A stretch of DNA of 8,795 nucleotides from an uncultured Akkermansia sp. (GCA_900766865.1 CAAFXA010000325.1:1-8795); one strand, 5' to 3'; numbered from the stretch's first letter, positions 1-7,934 are shown. A program made the numbers and translations. Notes: generated by a model from the sequence alone, not told the origin.

Positions 1-3000
1 AAACGCTGCGGCACTGCGAGGCAGGGGGGCGAGGGTGGCATCCATAGCGGCGTAGATGGTGTCTGCCACGTTGTTTTTGGGGTGGACCCCCAGGGTGCTC
101 ATGGCGAGCTTTGCTTCTACTGATTTAATGGGGAGTCGTTTACGAATGCTGCTGATGAAGTCGGCATGGCGGATAAGCGCGAGCCGGCGCACACCGAAGC
201 GGTGGGCGCGGTCTGCCTCCTCCTGCGAGGGATAGATTTTAATGCGCACATGCTCGCCGTCATCGCTCAGGGCGGGGTAGCCGGTACCGGTTCCCACATC
301 GATGGTAGAGGGCAGGTCTCCGCAATCCCAGCGGGTCATGGCAGTTGCAGAGAAGCTGCGGGAGGCTTTTTTGCTGATGCGTTTCTGGCGTATGCTTTCC
401 AGTCGCTCGCGGATAGCTTGCATATCTGTGCCCAGAGCCAGGGTTTCTTCCTTGTCGTCATAGACCCATACTTTGGCGATGAGGTCATTGGGCAAGCGAG
501 AGAAGTCGAACTGCTGGGCATTGCAGAATTTCTGCGTGCGCTTCATGGTAAACTCTGCCAGAGCCTGCTCCAGCGGGCGGTCGGGCTCGCGTTCATACCA
601 TTCATCTGCAAAGTCGTCTGCCGCAGGGCCTATGGGCATGAGGAACTGACGCAGGTCTTTAGGCAGGGTGCGCAGCAGGATTTCCGCGCGGTCTGCCAGG
701 TGCGCCTGCACACCCCATGCTGGAAGCCAGTCCGGAAAGACTGCAAGCTGGTCGATATGCACACCGAGGGTTACTCCGTCATCCGCCTCGCCTGGATTGT
801 GTGCGTAATAGATTGCGTATGATTCATCGGCGATGCTGATGGAGTCCGGGTACAACTCAGCCGGGGCGTTGTCTTCGCCGGGGTACACGCAGTCTTTGTA
901 CGGTACGAAAAGGACATTAGGCTCCTGTTTTTCCGCTTTTTCGCGCCAGCGGCGCAGGGCTTTGGCGGAGGCGCAGTCTTTGGGCAGGATGGTGGCAAAG
1001 AAGTTGTAGACGCCCTCCTCGCACCAGATGAGGTCCCGGCGGCGTAACTTGGCTTCCACGGTGCGAACCTCCTCCCGCATGTTCTGCAAGTGGCGCAGGA
1101 AGGGGGCATCGTCCCGCAGCTGCATGCTGAGGATGCCCTCCCGAATCATGATTTCCCGGGCGGCGGGGAGGTTGTATCGGGCGTAGGAAATGCGGCGGCC
1201 ATCGATGATGGTGAGTCCTCCGCAGGTGACGCGTTCCTTGGCATAGACAACACCGGCTGCTTTGTCCCATGCTGCATCGTAGGCGTGGCAGGAGCAGAGT
1301 TGCGGGGCAACCTGTTCCACCCACATGGGATCCAGCACAGCACAGCGGCGCATAAAGAGGCGGCTGGTCTCCACAAGTTCGGCACCAAATATCCATTCTG
1401 CGCGCTTGTTGCGGCGGAACATTCCACTGCCGGGGAAGATGCTGAAATCCCGACCGCCGGCGCCTCGGTACACTTTATCCTCTGGTCGCCAGACACCAAA
1501 CTGCAGGGGAGCACCTGCCAGCAGGGCACGGTGAATCATTTCCGGTGTGGCTTGTTTATCTTCCGGTGGCAGCTCGGGGATGCGCCAGCGCAGCGTGTCC
1601 TGCAGGGAGGCTGCGAGGTCTTGCGCAAGGTTGTGCCATTCCACCATACGCAGGAAGTTGATGTAGTTCTTGCTGCACCACTTGCGGAGCTGGTTGCGCT
1701 TGAGGTTGCGTTTTTCCTTGAACTCCAGGGAACTGCGCCAAAGGGAGAGCATGGAGAGGAAGTCGCTGTCTGCGTTTTTCCACTGCGCATGTGCCTGGTC
1801 TGCCTGGGTGGCGAACTCCTGTGGGCGTTCCCGCGGGTCCATGATGCTCAGTCCGGCCACGATGACGAGCAGTTCTGCCAGGCAGTGCTCGTGTTCTGCC
1901 TCCAGCAGCATGCGCCCCAGGCGCGGATCCAGAGGCAGGCGGGCCAGGCTGCGCCCGGTGTCCGTCATCTTCTTGCTGCGGTCCAGTGCTCCGATTTCGC
2001 GCAGGGTCTTATAACCTTCGTTGATAAGGCGGGGGCTGGGCGGGTCCGGCAGAGGGAATTCGCCCAGAGGCGGCAGTCGCAAATCTGCCATGCGGAGAAT
2101 GACTCCTGCCAGTGCGCTGCGCTTAATTTCCGGGTCGGTGAAGGGCTCGCGCTGCTCGAAGTCATTTTCGGAATACAGGCGGATGCAGACACCCTCCGTC
2201 ACACGACCACAGCGGCCGGCTCGCTGGCGGGCGCTGGCCTGCGAGATGGGCTCTACCTGCAGACGTTGTATCTGGCGTCCCGGCAGGTAGCGGGAGATGC
2301 GGGCCAGACCGCTATCTATCACATAGATAATGCCCGGTATGGTGAGCGATGTTTCTGCTACGTTGGTAGCCAGTACAATGCGGCGTGTCCCCTTTTTGGG
2401 CTGGAAGATACGCTGTTGCTCGGCCAGCCCCAGGCGGGCAAAGAGGGGCAGAATATCCGTGCGTGGCAGATTGAGGTACTCCAGCTCGTCTGCACAGTCC
2501 CGGATTTCCCGTTCTCCGGGCAGGAAGATGAGCACGTCCCCCTTGTCGTCCAGCTCGGAGAGCCAGGAAACGGCGCGTGCCACATGCTGCGGCAACTCTT
2601 CGTCCGGGTGGCGCTGGGGCATGTAGTGCAGGTCCACATGGTAGGTTCGACCTTCGACGTTAATGATGGGAGCTCCGCCGAAGAACTCGGAGAAGGCTCC
2701 GGCGTCCATTGTGGCAGAGGAGATGATGAGTTTGAGGTCCGGTCGGCGCGCCAGCAGCAACTTCATGTAGCCGAGCAGGAAGTCTATGTTGAGGCTTCGC
2801 TCGTGCGCTTCATCCAGAATGATGGTGTGGTACTTTCGCAGGTCGCGGTCATCCTGTGTTTCGGCCAGCAGGATGCCATCCGTCATGAGTTTCAGCCTGG
2901 TAGCCCGGGTTGTTTTATCATCAAATCGCACCTGGTAGCCTACATAGTCCCCCAGCTCGCAGCCTACTTCATCCGCGATGCGACGTGCTACGGCAACGGC

Positions 3001-3222
3001 GGCCAGCCTGCGCGGCTGCGTACAACCAAGCATGCCTCGGCGTCTGCCGGCTACCTCCAGCGCAATTTTGGGTAACTGGGTGGTTTTGCCGCTACCTGTC
3101 TCGCCCACCACGACTACGACCTGGTGCCGGCGCAGGGCATTGGCAATCTCCTGCCTGCGGCGGGAGATTGGTAAATCCGGGTAGCGAAACTCCGGGGCTT
3201 TTTCAGTGCTTGCGTCGGGCAT
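1..3222 (-). CDS. hrpA: ATP-dependent RNA helicase HrpA (DEAH box), 3' end cut by window
   Basis: A DEAH-box RNA helicase, cytoplasmic, that unwinds RNA or remodels ribonucleoprotein using NTP. The frame is open from ATG 3222 to the window edge (1074 codons) with no stop, so the C-terminus is missing; E. coli HrpA has about 1300 residues. Visible motifs: Walker A GETGSGKT (residues 40-47), DEAH (137-140), SAT (169-171), motif V ATNVAETSLT and motif VI QRAGRCGR (333-340). An HA2-type segment follows (LARLPLDPR near 446-454). The last third, including GLTIID and the final segment that reads RLPIKS and then AKLAMSTLG, resembles the HrpA-specific OB/DUF3418 C-terminal region, which separates it from the shorter HrpB. 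The start lies 13 nt after the oxidoreductase stop, with no Shine-Dalgarno sequence, so it is probably the third gene of an operon. The family is certain; its RNA target is not visible. Confidence 0.95.
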   Translation of the reverse strand, partial: MPDASTEKAPEFRYPDLPISRRRQEIANALRRHQVVVVVGETGSGKTTQLPKIALEVAGRRRGMLGCTQPRRLAAVAVARRIADEVGCELGDYVGYQVRFDDKTTRATRLKLMTDGILLAETQDDRDLRKYHTIILDEAHERSLNIDFLLGYMKLLLARRPDLKLIISSATMDAGAFSEFFGGAPIINVEGRTYHVDLHYMPQRHPDEELPQHVARAVSWLSELDDKGDVLIFLPGEREIRDCADELEYLNLPRTDILPLFARLGLAEQQRIFQPKKGTRRIVLATNVAETSLTIPGIIYVIDSGLARISRYLPGRQIQRLQVEPISQASARQRAGRCGRVTEGVCIRLYSENDFEQREPFTDPEIKRSALAGVILRMADLRLPPLGEFPLPDPPSPRLINEGYKTLREIGALDRSKKMTDTGRSLARLPLDPRLGRMLLEAEHEHCLAELLVIVAGLSIMDPRERPQEFATQADQAHAQWKNADSDFLSMLSLWRSSLEFKEKRNLKRNQLRKWCSKNYINFLRMVEWHNLAQDLAASLQDTLRWRIPELPPEDKQATPEMIHRALLAGAPLQFGVWRPEDKVYRGAGGRDFSIFPGSGMFRRNKRAEWIFGAELVETSRLFMRRCAVLDPMWVEQVAPQLCSCHAYDAAWDKAAGVVYAKERVTCGGLTIIDGRRISYARYNLPAAREIMIREGILSMQLRDDAPFLRHLQNMREEVRTVEAKLRRRDLIWCEEGVYNFFATILPKDCASAKALRRWREKAEKQEPNVLFVPYKDCVYPGEDNAPAELYPDSISIADESYAIYYAHNPGEADDGVTLGVHIDQLAVFPDWLPAWGVQAHLADRAEILLRTLPKDLRQFLMPIGPAADDFADEWYEREPDRPLEQALAEFTMKRTQKFCNAQQFDFSRLPNDLIAKVWVYDDKEETLALGTDMQAIRERLESIRQKRISKKASRSFSATAMTRWDCGDLPSTIDVGTGTGYPALSDDGEHVRIKIYPSQEEADRAHRFGVRRLALIRHADFISSIRKRLPIKSVEAKLAMSTLGVHPKNNVADTIYAAMDATLAPLPRSAAAF

Positions 3223-3235
3223 GGATACGTTCGTT

Positions 3236-4543
3236 TTACCAATCCTGCATGGCTCCCTGTGCCAGGCGGGATTTTTCTGCCAGGAAGACGATGCGATGGC
3301 CTGTTACAGAGTCTTCCAGCAAGGTTTTGCCCGGCGATGTAGGTTTGCCCCGCAGGTGTGCAATAAAGTCCAGCATTATCTCGCGGTCTCCGCCGCCGTG
3401 GTGGCAGCCTTCCTGCGCTTCCGTGACATCCACCACATGTTTTACCCGGCCTTCGGGGGCGTGAGGTGCAATCGTGGAAATGGTGAAGCGGCCCGTCTCG
3501 AAAGTCCCGTAGATTTCGCCCCGTGTGCCGGTGATGTGGACACGGCGTTTGGAGATGGAGGCACCGCCGGTCATGGAGAATGTACCTGTAGCCCCGTCGG
3601 CATATTCAATGAGCACGGATTGGTGGTCTACGATGTCCGTCTTGCAGCGGTAGGCACATGCACCATAGGGATTCTCCGGGTTGCTGAGAGCTGCTTCTTT
3701 TTCTTCATCCGTTTCCGGGCGGCGCATGTTGGAGTCGTGCCACACGTTGTCTGCCCAGCGCTGGGGGCTCTCAATGTAGAGCCGCCGTGCAGAGTAGGGG
3801 CAATCCCTCTCTACGGGGCAATCTGTAAGGCAGCGGGTACCGGCGCCCTCCGGCGCGTTCTCCGGTACAAACTGGAACATGCTGCCCACACTGGAGATGC
3901 GGCGGGGGTGGTTGTTGCCCATCAGCCAGGCCATTAAATCCAGGTCGTGGCTGCACTTGGTCAGCAGCATCCCGGAGCCGCATATCTCCGCAGAGGCATA
4001 TTTGCCGCGCACAAACGATACGCTTTCGTGGAAGTAGTTGACCTGGGCTGACATGCGGATGTTGATAACTCTGCCGATTTCCCCGCTGTCCATGGCCAGC
4101 TTGAGTCGCTGGAAATAGGGAGCATAGCGCAGCACATGGCACACCATGACGGTGCGCCCTGTCTCTCGGGCACAGTTGAGCAGGACTTCGGCTTCCTCCT
4201 CATTGAGCGCGAAGGGCTTTTCCAGCAGCATGTCGTAGCCGTGCCTCAGGATGGGCAGACTGGTGCTGACATGCAGGCGGTCCATAGTGGCGTTGATGAC
4301 GGCATCCGCAAACTTCGGTACAGACACCAGCTCTTCCACACTACAGAAGCAATGGGCTCGGTCCAGTCCGAAGGTGAGGCGGGCATACTCGCGTCTTTTT
4401 TCGTCCACATCGACCACGCCCACTATCTCCACCAGTTCCGGGTTGGTGAGGGCTACGCGTGTGTAAATCATAGAGCGCACCCCCATCCCCACAACGACGA
4501 CACGCAGCGGGGGACAAGGAGTATTGCCGTTATCGGTATTCAT
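3236..4543 (-). CDS. Gfo/Idh/MocA-family NAD(P)-dependent oxidoreductase with cysteine-bearing insertion
   Basis: A predicted cytoplasmic dehydrogenase of 435 aa. The N-terminal Rossmann fold has RVVVVGMGVRS (14-24) for dinucleotide binding and an acidic D45 after the second strand, which suggests NAD preference. The family signature EKP is at 108-110. The C-terminal domain has KCSHDLD (196-202), with K196, H199 and D200 in the usual catalytic region. Length is above the common 330-380 aa because of an insertion at about 230-300, which carries C238, C242, C248 and then C296 and C300 just before TDIVDHQ. I recall this cysteine arrangement in some homologues from gut anaerobes; a structural metal site is an inference. 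The substrate is probably a sugar, inositol or similar polyol, but cannot be read from sequence. It starts 11 nt after the aguB stop and ends 13 nt before hrpA, so it is cotranscribed with both. It has no Shine-Dalgarno sequence. Confidence 0.9.
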   Translation of the reverse strand: MNTDNGNTPCPPLRVVVVGMGVRSMIYTRVALTNPELVEIVGVVDVDEKRREYARLTFGLDRAHCFCSVEELVSVPKFADAVINATMDRLHVSTSLPILRHGYDMLLEKPFALNEEEAEVLLNCARETGRTVMVCHVLRYAPYFQRLKLAMDSGEIGRVINIRMSAQVNYFHESVSFVRGKYASAEICGSGMLLTKCSHDLDLMAWLMGNNHPRRISSVGSMFQFVPENAPEGAGTRCLTDCPVERDCPYSARRLYIESPQRWADNVWHDSNMRRPETDEEKEAALSNPENPYGACAYRCKTDIVDHQSVLIEYADGATGTFSMTGGASISKRRVHITGTRGEIYGTFETGRFTISTIAPHAPEGRVKHVVDVTEAQEGCHHGGGDREIMLDFIAHLRGKPTSPGKTLLEDSVTGHRIVFLAEKSRLAQGAMQDW

Positions 4544-4554
4544 ACGGAAAGGTG

Positions 4555-5409
4555 TTACTTGCCCCAGCGTTGGGTGATTCCGGAGTAGGAATCGATGCGG
4601 CGGTCGCGGAAGAATGGCCAGATGCGGCGGTGGGCTTCCAGAGCCGCGAGGTCCAGCTCGGCATACAGAATGGAGCGCTCTCTGACCGGTGCTTTGGCAA
4701 TAATCTGCCCGCAGTAGTCGCTCACAAAGCTCTGCCCCCAGAAGGTGGTTTCGCCCTCAACGCCGCAGCGATTCACGGCGCAGATGTAGCAGCCATTGGC
4801 CACTCCATGGCCGCGTTGCACCGTTTCCCAGGCGCAATGCTGTGCAGAGTAGAGAGCCTCCTCCCCGGGAATCCAGCCGATGGCGGTGGGGTAGAAGATA
4901 ATTTCTGCACCCTGCATGGCTGTCAGGCGTGCTGCCTCCGGGTACCACTGGTCCCAGCAGATGAGCACACCAATGCGTCCGTATTTCGTATCGAAGCACT
5001 TGTAACCCAAATCCCCCGGGGTGAAGTAGAACTTCTCCTCGAAGCCGGGGTCCTGCGGAATGTGCATCTTGCGGTACAGACCAAGGAAGCTGCCATCCGC
5101 ATCTATCACCCAGGCGGTGTTGTGGTACAGACCGGTGGCGCGCTTTTCGAACCCGGCCGCCACGATGACTACGCCCAGCTCCCGCGCCAGAGTGCAGAGC
5201 TCATCTGTCCAGGGGCCGGGAATAGGGTCGGCGGTGTTGAAAAGGTCGCAATCCTGCGTGCGGCAGAAGTAGAGTGTGGTGCACATTTCCTGAGTGCAGA
5301 CAATCTGAGCACCGCCGGCGGCGGCTTCGCGGATGGCTGCCATCTGCAGGCGCTTGTTCTCGGCAGGGTCTGCAACGGCCTCTTGCTGGATGAGTGCGAT
5401 TCTGGGCAT
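4555..5409 (-). CDS. aguB: N-carbamoylputrescine amidase (nitrilase superfamily)
   Basis: Hydrolyses N-carbamoylputrescine to putrescine, CO2 and ammonia, the last step of the agmatine deiminase route to polyamines; cytoplasmic. The product is 284 aa, normal for AguB. The nitrilase triad is complete: E41 (CTQEMC), K114 (YRKMHIP) and C151 (LICWDQW). The stretches KMHIPQDPG, EKFYFTPGDLG and GVLICWDQWYPEAAR are typical of the carbamoylputrescine branch and not of omega-amidase or beta-ureidopropionase. The frame is open upstream to 5532, but ATG 5409 gives the conserved MPRIALIQQE start, and a strong promoter ends 5 nt before it; an in-frame ATG at 5424 would lie inside that promoter. First gene of the operon with the oxidoreductase and hrpA. 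The usual partner, agmatine deiminase (aguA), is not in this window. Confidence 0.93.
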   Translation of the reverse strand: MPRIALIQQEAVADPAENKRLQMAAIREAAAGGAQIVCTQEMCTTLYFCRTQDCDLFNTADPIPGPWTDELCTLARELGVVIVAAGFEKRATGLYHNTAWVIDADGSFLGLYRKMHIPQDPGFEEKFYFTPGDLGYKCFDTKYGRIGVLICWDQWYPEAARLTAMQGAEIIFYPTAIGWIPGEEALYSAQHCAWETVQRGHGVANGCYICAVNRCGVEGETTFWGQSFVSDYCGQIIAKAPVRERSILYAELDLAALEAHRRIWPFFRDRRIDSYSGITQRWGK

Positions 5410-5414
5410 GCCGC

Positions 5415-5443
5415 AATATACCATATATGCTCGCGCTTGGCAA
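5415..5443 (-). promoter_or_regulatory. sigma-70-type promoter of the aguB operon, start codon at predicted +1
   Basis: On the minus strand, -35 TTGCCA (5443-5438, 5/6 to consensus), a spacer of exactly 17 nt, then -10 TATATT (5420-5415, 5/6). Only 5 nt separate the -10 from ATG 5409, so the A of the start codon is at about the expected +1 and the transcript should be leaderless. The assignment is by motif only. Confidence 0.7.
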
Positions 5444-5673
5444 GACGTGTTGGTGTAATACCCCGGAAAAAATGAGAGGCGGATGGATGCGTGAGCATTA
5501 ACGACCCTCGATGTAATACGGGCGTATAGCATGTTTGCTCTATCCCTTCGGTGCCGCGGCTTGCCTCAGCTGCACTCGCCGAACTTCTCATTCCCTAATC
5601 CGTAAATCCAGTTAATACGCCTTCTATCGGCCGTTCTGAGCTGCATTTTAGTTCAGGGGTATGTAATTGGAAA
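5444..5673. other. intergenic stretch with no recognisable gene
   Basis: The 303 nt between the aguB and C_GCAxxG start codons hold the two divergent promoters at their ends and 230 nt between them. I looked for tRNA, SRP RNA, tmRNA and RNase P signatures on both strands and found none. Short frames run through it on the minus strand but are upstream continuations of the aguB frame or its neighbours. A weak hairpin, CTGAGCT/AGTTCAG with one G-T pair (5636-5656), is present without a T tract. It could hold a regulatory site or a degraded gene; nothing in the sequence decides this. Confidence 0.5.
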
Positions 5674-5702
5674 TTGACATTTCCCAATGGGTATGGTAAA
5701 TT
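5674..5702 (+). promoter_or_regulatory. sigma-70-type promoter of the C_GCAxxG_C_C gene
   Basis: Perfect -35 TTGACA (5674-5679), 17-nt spacer, -10 TAAATT (5697-5702, 4/6, fits TAnnnT). The ATG at 5713 follows after 10 nt, so the leader would be only about 3-5 nt. The TTG of the -35 box is in frame with the gene and could be mistaken for its start codon. Confidence 0.7.
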
Positions 5703-5712
5703 CCGTGCCGTT

Positions 5713-6042
5713 ATGACAGCTGCAGAGAAAGCACTTTCCACCTTCCGCGAACCGCCGTATATGTACAACTGTGCCCAGACGATTTGTGCCGCATTCGGGC
5801 GCGATGACCTGTTGGAACCCATGAAGGCTTGCGGCGGCGGGCGTGCCCCTGAGGGGATGTGCGGGGCGCTGTATGGAGCGATTCAGGTAGCTCCGGAGCG
5901 CGCTGAGGAAATCAAGTCTGCCTTTGTTGCCCGGAATGGTGCCTGGAAATGCAGCGACTTGAAGGGTGGTGCTCCCCGTGTGGCCTGCCAGCAGTGTGTG
6001 GCCGTGGCTGCTTGTCTGGTGGAAGGCGAAAAGGCCGAATAA
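5713..6042 (+). CDS. C_GCAxxG_C_C family (putative redox) protein
   Basis: A small cysteine-rich protein of 109 aa. The pattern matches the C_GCAxxG_C_C family of probable redox proteins: NCAQ (C20), CGGG (C40), GMCGAL followed by G (C50 to G55), then C80 in WKCSDLKGG and the C92/C95 pair in ACQQC. No signal peptide or membrane segment, so probably cytoplasmic. Family members are thought to take part in thiol or metal-linked electron transfer, but no reaction is firmly assigned, so the function here is open. ATG 5713 was preferred to the in-frame TTG 5674, because that TTG is the start of a perfect -35 box and the added 13 residues are unlike the family. There is no Shine-Dalgarno sequence. 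It is monocistronic: its own promoter is upstream, and a bidirectional terminator follows after 22 nt. Confidence 0.85.
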   Translation: MTAAEKALSTFREPPYMYNCAQTICAAFGRDDLLEPMKACGGGRAPEGMCGALYGAIQVAPERAEEIKSAFVARNGAWKCSDLKGGAPRVACQQCVAVAACLVEGEKAE

Positions 6043-6064
6043 TTTTCTTACAGTCAGGAAAACG

Positions 6065-6102
6065 CAGGAGCCGGGGTGGATATCAGCCCGGCTCCTGTTT
6101 TT
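6065..6102. terminator. bidirectional intrinsic terminator between convergent genes
   Basis: Perfect 11-bp inverted repeat, CAGGAGCCGGG (6065-6075) and CCCGGCTCCTG (6087-6097), with an 11-nt loop. TTTTT follows on the plus strand (6098-6102), serving the C_GCAxxG gene that stops at 6042. AAAA at 6059-6062 gives a TTTT run on the minus strand, serving the ankyrin gene that stops at 6116. Confidence 0.88.
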
Positions 6103-6115
6103 GCGTAGATGTCTG

Positions 6116-6745
6116 TCAATACTCTGTCAGAAGAGCCTGCACTTGTCGGGCCCTGCTGATTTTATCGGGTTCCCAGAGGTAGGGTAGCTCATTTTCGATG
6201 AAGCTCTTCGGCGATGTACCCCGGCTGCCGGGTGCTGTAGCGTCTGCACCATTCTGTAGCAGAATTTTCACGACTTGCGGAGCCAGAGCCTGCACGGCGC
6301 ACATCAGGGGTGAGTAGCCATCCAGATTCTCTTTTGCATTCGCCTCTGCTCCGGCTGCCAGAAGACTCTGCGCGATTTGAAGGTGATTGCCGGCCGCTGC
6401 ATCGTGCAATGCTGTGGCTCCGCTGCGCGTACAGACTCGGTTAACATCGGCTCCGGCGGATAGCAGTTTGTTCACAATCGGCAGAGAGGCTGCGCATACA
6501 GCCCCCATGAGTGGCGTATAGCCTACGTTGTCGCCCATGTTTACGTCCGCTCCGGCGGCTAGGAGCTCCTCCACGATGCGCTCTCGGCCTTCGATAGCCG
6601 CTACCAGCAGCGCCGCTTCCTCGTCCGGGCCATAGCATTCGTTCGGATCCGCTCCGGCGGCAAGAAGTGCTGCCACCTTTCCATCATCCCCCGTCCCGAT
6701 GGCTCGGAAAAGGGGTGTTGATTCCTGAAACGCTTCGTAGTCCAT
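6116..6745 (-). CDS. ankyrin-repeat protein
   Basis: A 209-aa protein made almost entirely of ankyrin repeats, which bind other proteins. About five repeats of 33-34 residues can be read, opening with TPLFRAI, AALLVAA, YTPLMGA, ATALHDA and YSPLMCA and carrying LLAAGAD or LLSAGAD cores, then a degenerate sixth (TSPKSF). The DNA for the AGAD cores repeats with a 99-102 nt period (6348, 6450, 6549, 6651). No enzymatic domain is present and the binding partner is unknown. ATG 6745 was chosen because a promoter ends 6 nt before it. An in-frame ATG at 6787 would add MRLYTTIFIVYSFA, which looks somewhat like a short signal peptide, so a periplasmic form cannot be excluded, but those codons overlap the promoter. 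It converges on the C_GCAxxG gene and shares its terminator. Confidence 0.88.
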   Translation of the reverse strand: MDYEAFQESTPLFRAIGTGDDGKVAALLAAGADPNECYGPDEEAALLVAAIEGRERIVEELLAAGADVNMGDNVGYTPLMGAVCAASLPIVNKLLSAGADVNRVCTRSGATALHDAAAGNHLQIAQSLLAAGAEANAKENLDGYSPLMCAVQALAPQVVKILLQNGADATAPGSRGTSPKSFIENELPYLWEPDKISRARQVQALLTEY

Positions 6746-6751
6746 GGCGAA

Positions 6752-6780
6752 AGAATACACTATAAAAATAGTGGTGTAAA
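6752..6780 (-). promoter_or_regulatory. promoter of the ankyrin gene with a palindrome filling its spacer
   Basis: Minus strand: -35 TTTACA (6780-6775, 5/6), 17-nt spacer, -10 TATTCT (6757-6752, 4/6), then 6 nt to ATG 6745, so the mRNA should be leaderless. The spacer contains a perfect inverted repeat, CACTAT-4 nt-ATAGTG (6773-6758), in the right place for a repressor operator. Confidence 0.6.
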
Positions 6781-6796
6781 GTCGCATGACAAAGAA

Positions 6797-6826
6797 ATCC
6801 GGATGTGGTGTACCCGGGCACCGGAT
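6797..6826 (-). terminator. possible weak terminator of the membrane acyltransferase gene
   Basis: Inverted repeat ATCCGG/CCGGAT (6826-6821 and 6802-6797 on the minus strand), with a possible inner GTG/CAC pairing, followed by TTTCTTTG. It lies about 27 nt after the stop at 6853 and just before the ankyrin promoter. The stem is short and imperfect, so read-through into the ankyrin gene is possible. Confidence 0.35.
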
Positions 6827-6852
6827 GCAAACTGTTGAGAAGGGGCGTTTAT

Positions 6853-7929
6853 TTATATTTTAATAAAGACGCGGCGTCTGTAAAGGAAGAAGCAGAGGAG
6901 CCAGGCGAGCAGGAGGTAGGCGCTGCTGAGGGCTACTCCCATCCATGCTTGTGGGAGGATAAGGCGTAAGGTTCCGGCAAAGAGGCGTTCTGTGATGGCG
7001 CTGAGGTTTACGAGATTGGTGAAGATATAGATGAAAAGGGCGTTCGAGCCCACGACCTGCAGGGGGTAGCACCAGGCATGGTGGGGCAATACATCGCACA
7101 GCAGGTGGAAAATGCCCAGAAGAATGGCGCCAATGCCGGCGGCTGCCAGCACGAAGCAGGGAGACCATATGTTCTTGATAACCGGCCCGCAGAGCCCGCC
7201 TGCCAGCACTATTGCGCCTCCGATTATCAGGGCGAGCAGGCGTTTACCGCTTCCCAGAGAATTGCTGAAGAGGCGTCCGCTCAGGTAGCCCAGCAGGCTG
7301 AGTGCCGTGGCGGAAAGGATACAGAGCGGTCCCTCTGGATCGTAGTGAACATTGTACAGTTTACCGGGGCACAGCAGGGCGTCGAGGCGGGCATTGACAC
7401 AGCCGGTCGGGGTGAAGTCGCCCCCCCAGTATTGTGCAGCCGCAATGCCGCCAAGTATGAGTATGGCTGCTGTTCCCAGGGCTGCGCTTCGGCGTAACAG
7501 CAGCGCCAGACTGCCGCACAGAGCCCCGGAAAGACCGATAAGCCCCAGTACAGAGGCATAGCGCATGCTCTGCGGATTCCATACCAACGGGCCATTCACT
7601 ATCCAGCCCAGAAGTACCAGAACTACTGCGCGGTACCACATGTGCCCGAGCAGACGCAACCGGCTATGTTGCAGGCTCAGCCGCTTGCGCAGAGAGAAAT
7701 TCTGTGCTACTCCGGCCAGGTAGACAAAGAGCGGAAATACCAGGTCATATACATGCAGTCCCTGCCAGGTGGCATGTCCCATCTGAAGTTGCATCGTGCG
7801 CCCCCATTCTGTGCCGGAATGCAGGGCTCCAAGGTTCCAGAACACGCTCCCAAGGCCGATGAGGAGCAACATGTCTAATCCGCGCAGCGCATCCAGTGAA
7901 ATGATTCTTCCGCTATTACTACTTGACAT
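6853..7929 (-). CDS. HGSNAT/DUF5009-like membrane acyltransferase family protein
   Basis: An inner-membrane protein of 358 aa with about ten hydrophobic segments, of the family that includes heparan-alpha-glucosaminide N-acetyltransferase (HGSNAT) and bacterial DUF5009/NagX-like proteins. The N-terminus has the family signature RIISLDALRGLDMLLLIG (8-25). GHATWQGLHVYDLVFPLFVYLAG (51-73) matches the HGSNAT segment holding its catalytic histidine, and H52 sits at that position. By family, it may acetylate an amino sugar, with acetyl-CoA on the cytoplasmic side, in aminosugar or glycan metabolism; the actual substrate is an inference. A basic RRRVFIKI tail follows the last membrane segment. ATG 7929 was chosen because the family motif starts soon after it and the in-frame TTG at 7965 is part of the -35 box. 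It is transcribed toward the ankyrin gene and divergent from the peroxiredoxin. No sugar-utilisation neighbours are visible. Confidence 0.85.
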   Translation of the reverse strand: MSSSNSGRIISLDALRGLDMLLLIGLGSVFWNLGALHSGTEWGRTMQLQMGHATWQGLHVYDLVFPLFVYLAGVAQNFSLRKRLSLQHSRLRLLGHMWYRAVVLVLLGWIVNGPLVWNPQSMRYASVLGLIGLSGALCGSLALLLRRSAALGTAAILILGGIAAAQYWGGDFTPTGCVNARLDALLCPGKLYNVHYDPEGPLCILSATALSLLGYLSGRLFSNSLGSGKRLLALIIGGAIVLAGGLCGPVIKNIWSPCFVLAAAGIGAILLGIFHLLCDVLPHHAWCYPLQVVGSNALFIYIFTNLVNLSAITERLFAGTLRLILPQAWMGVALSSAYLLLAWLLCFFLYRRRVFIKI

Positions 7930-7934
7930 GCATA

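Noticed and set aside
1090..3075. A 661-codon open frame on the plus strand, antisense to hrpA
   Set aside because: It has the same codon register as hrpA and stays open because hrpA rarely uses TTA, CTA or TCA here. HrpA has all its family motifs, while the antisense translation resembles nothing known. Similar antisense frames over the oxidoreductase, aguB and the peroxiredoxin have the same cause.
5410..5532. Longer N-terminus for aguB (frame open to 5532, ATG at 5424)
   Set aside because: Homologues start at the MPRIAL-like strand, and the added codons overlap a near-consensus promoter.
5444..5673. A hidden structured RNA in the 230-nt gap between divergent promoters
   Set aside because: No tRNA, SRP RNA, tmRNA or RNase P signature was found, and the only hairpins are short and imperfect.
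6746..6787. Signal-peptide-like extension MRLYTTIFIVYSFA on the ankyrin protein
   Set aside because: The codons coincide with a well-spaced promoter, no promoter or ribosome site is seen before ATG 6787, and the hydrophobic run is short. It is kept as an alternative only.
7923..7928. TTGACA on the plus strand as a peroxiredoxin -35
   Set aside because: No acceptable -10 lies 16-18 nt downstream, and the hexamer is inside the first codons of the divergent gene.
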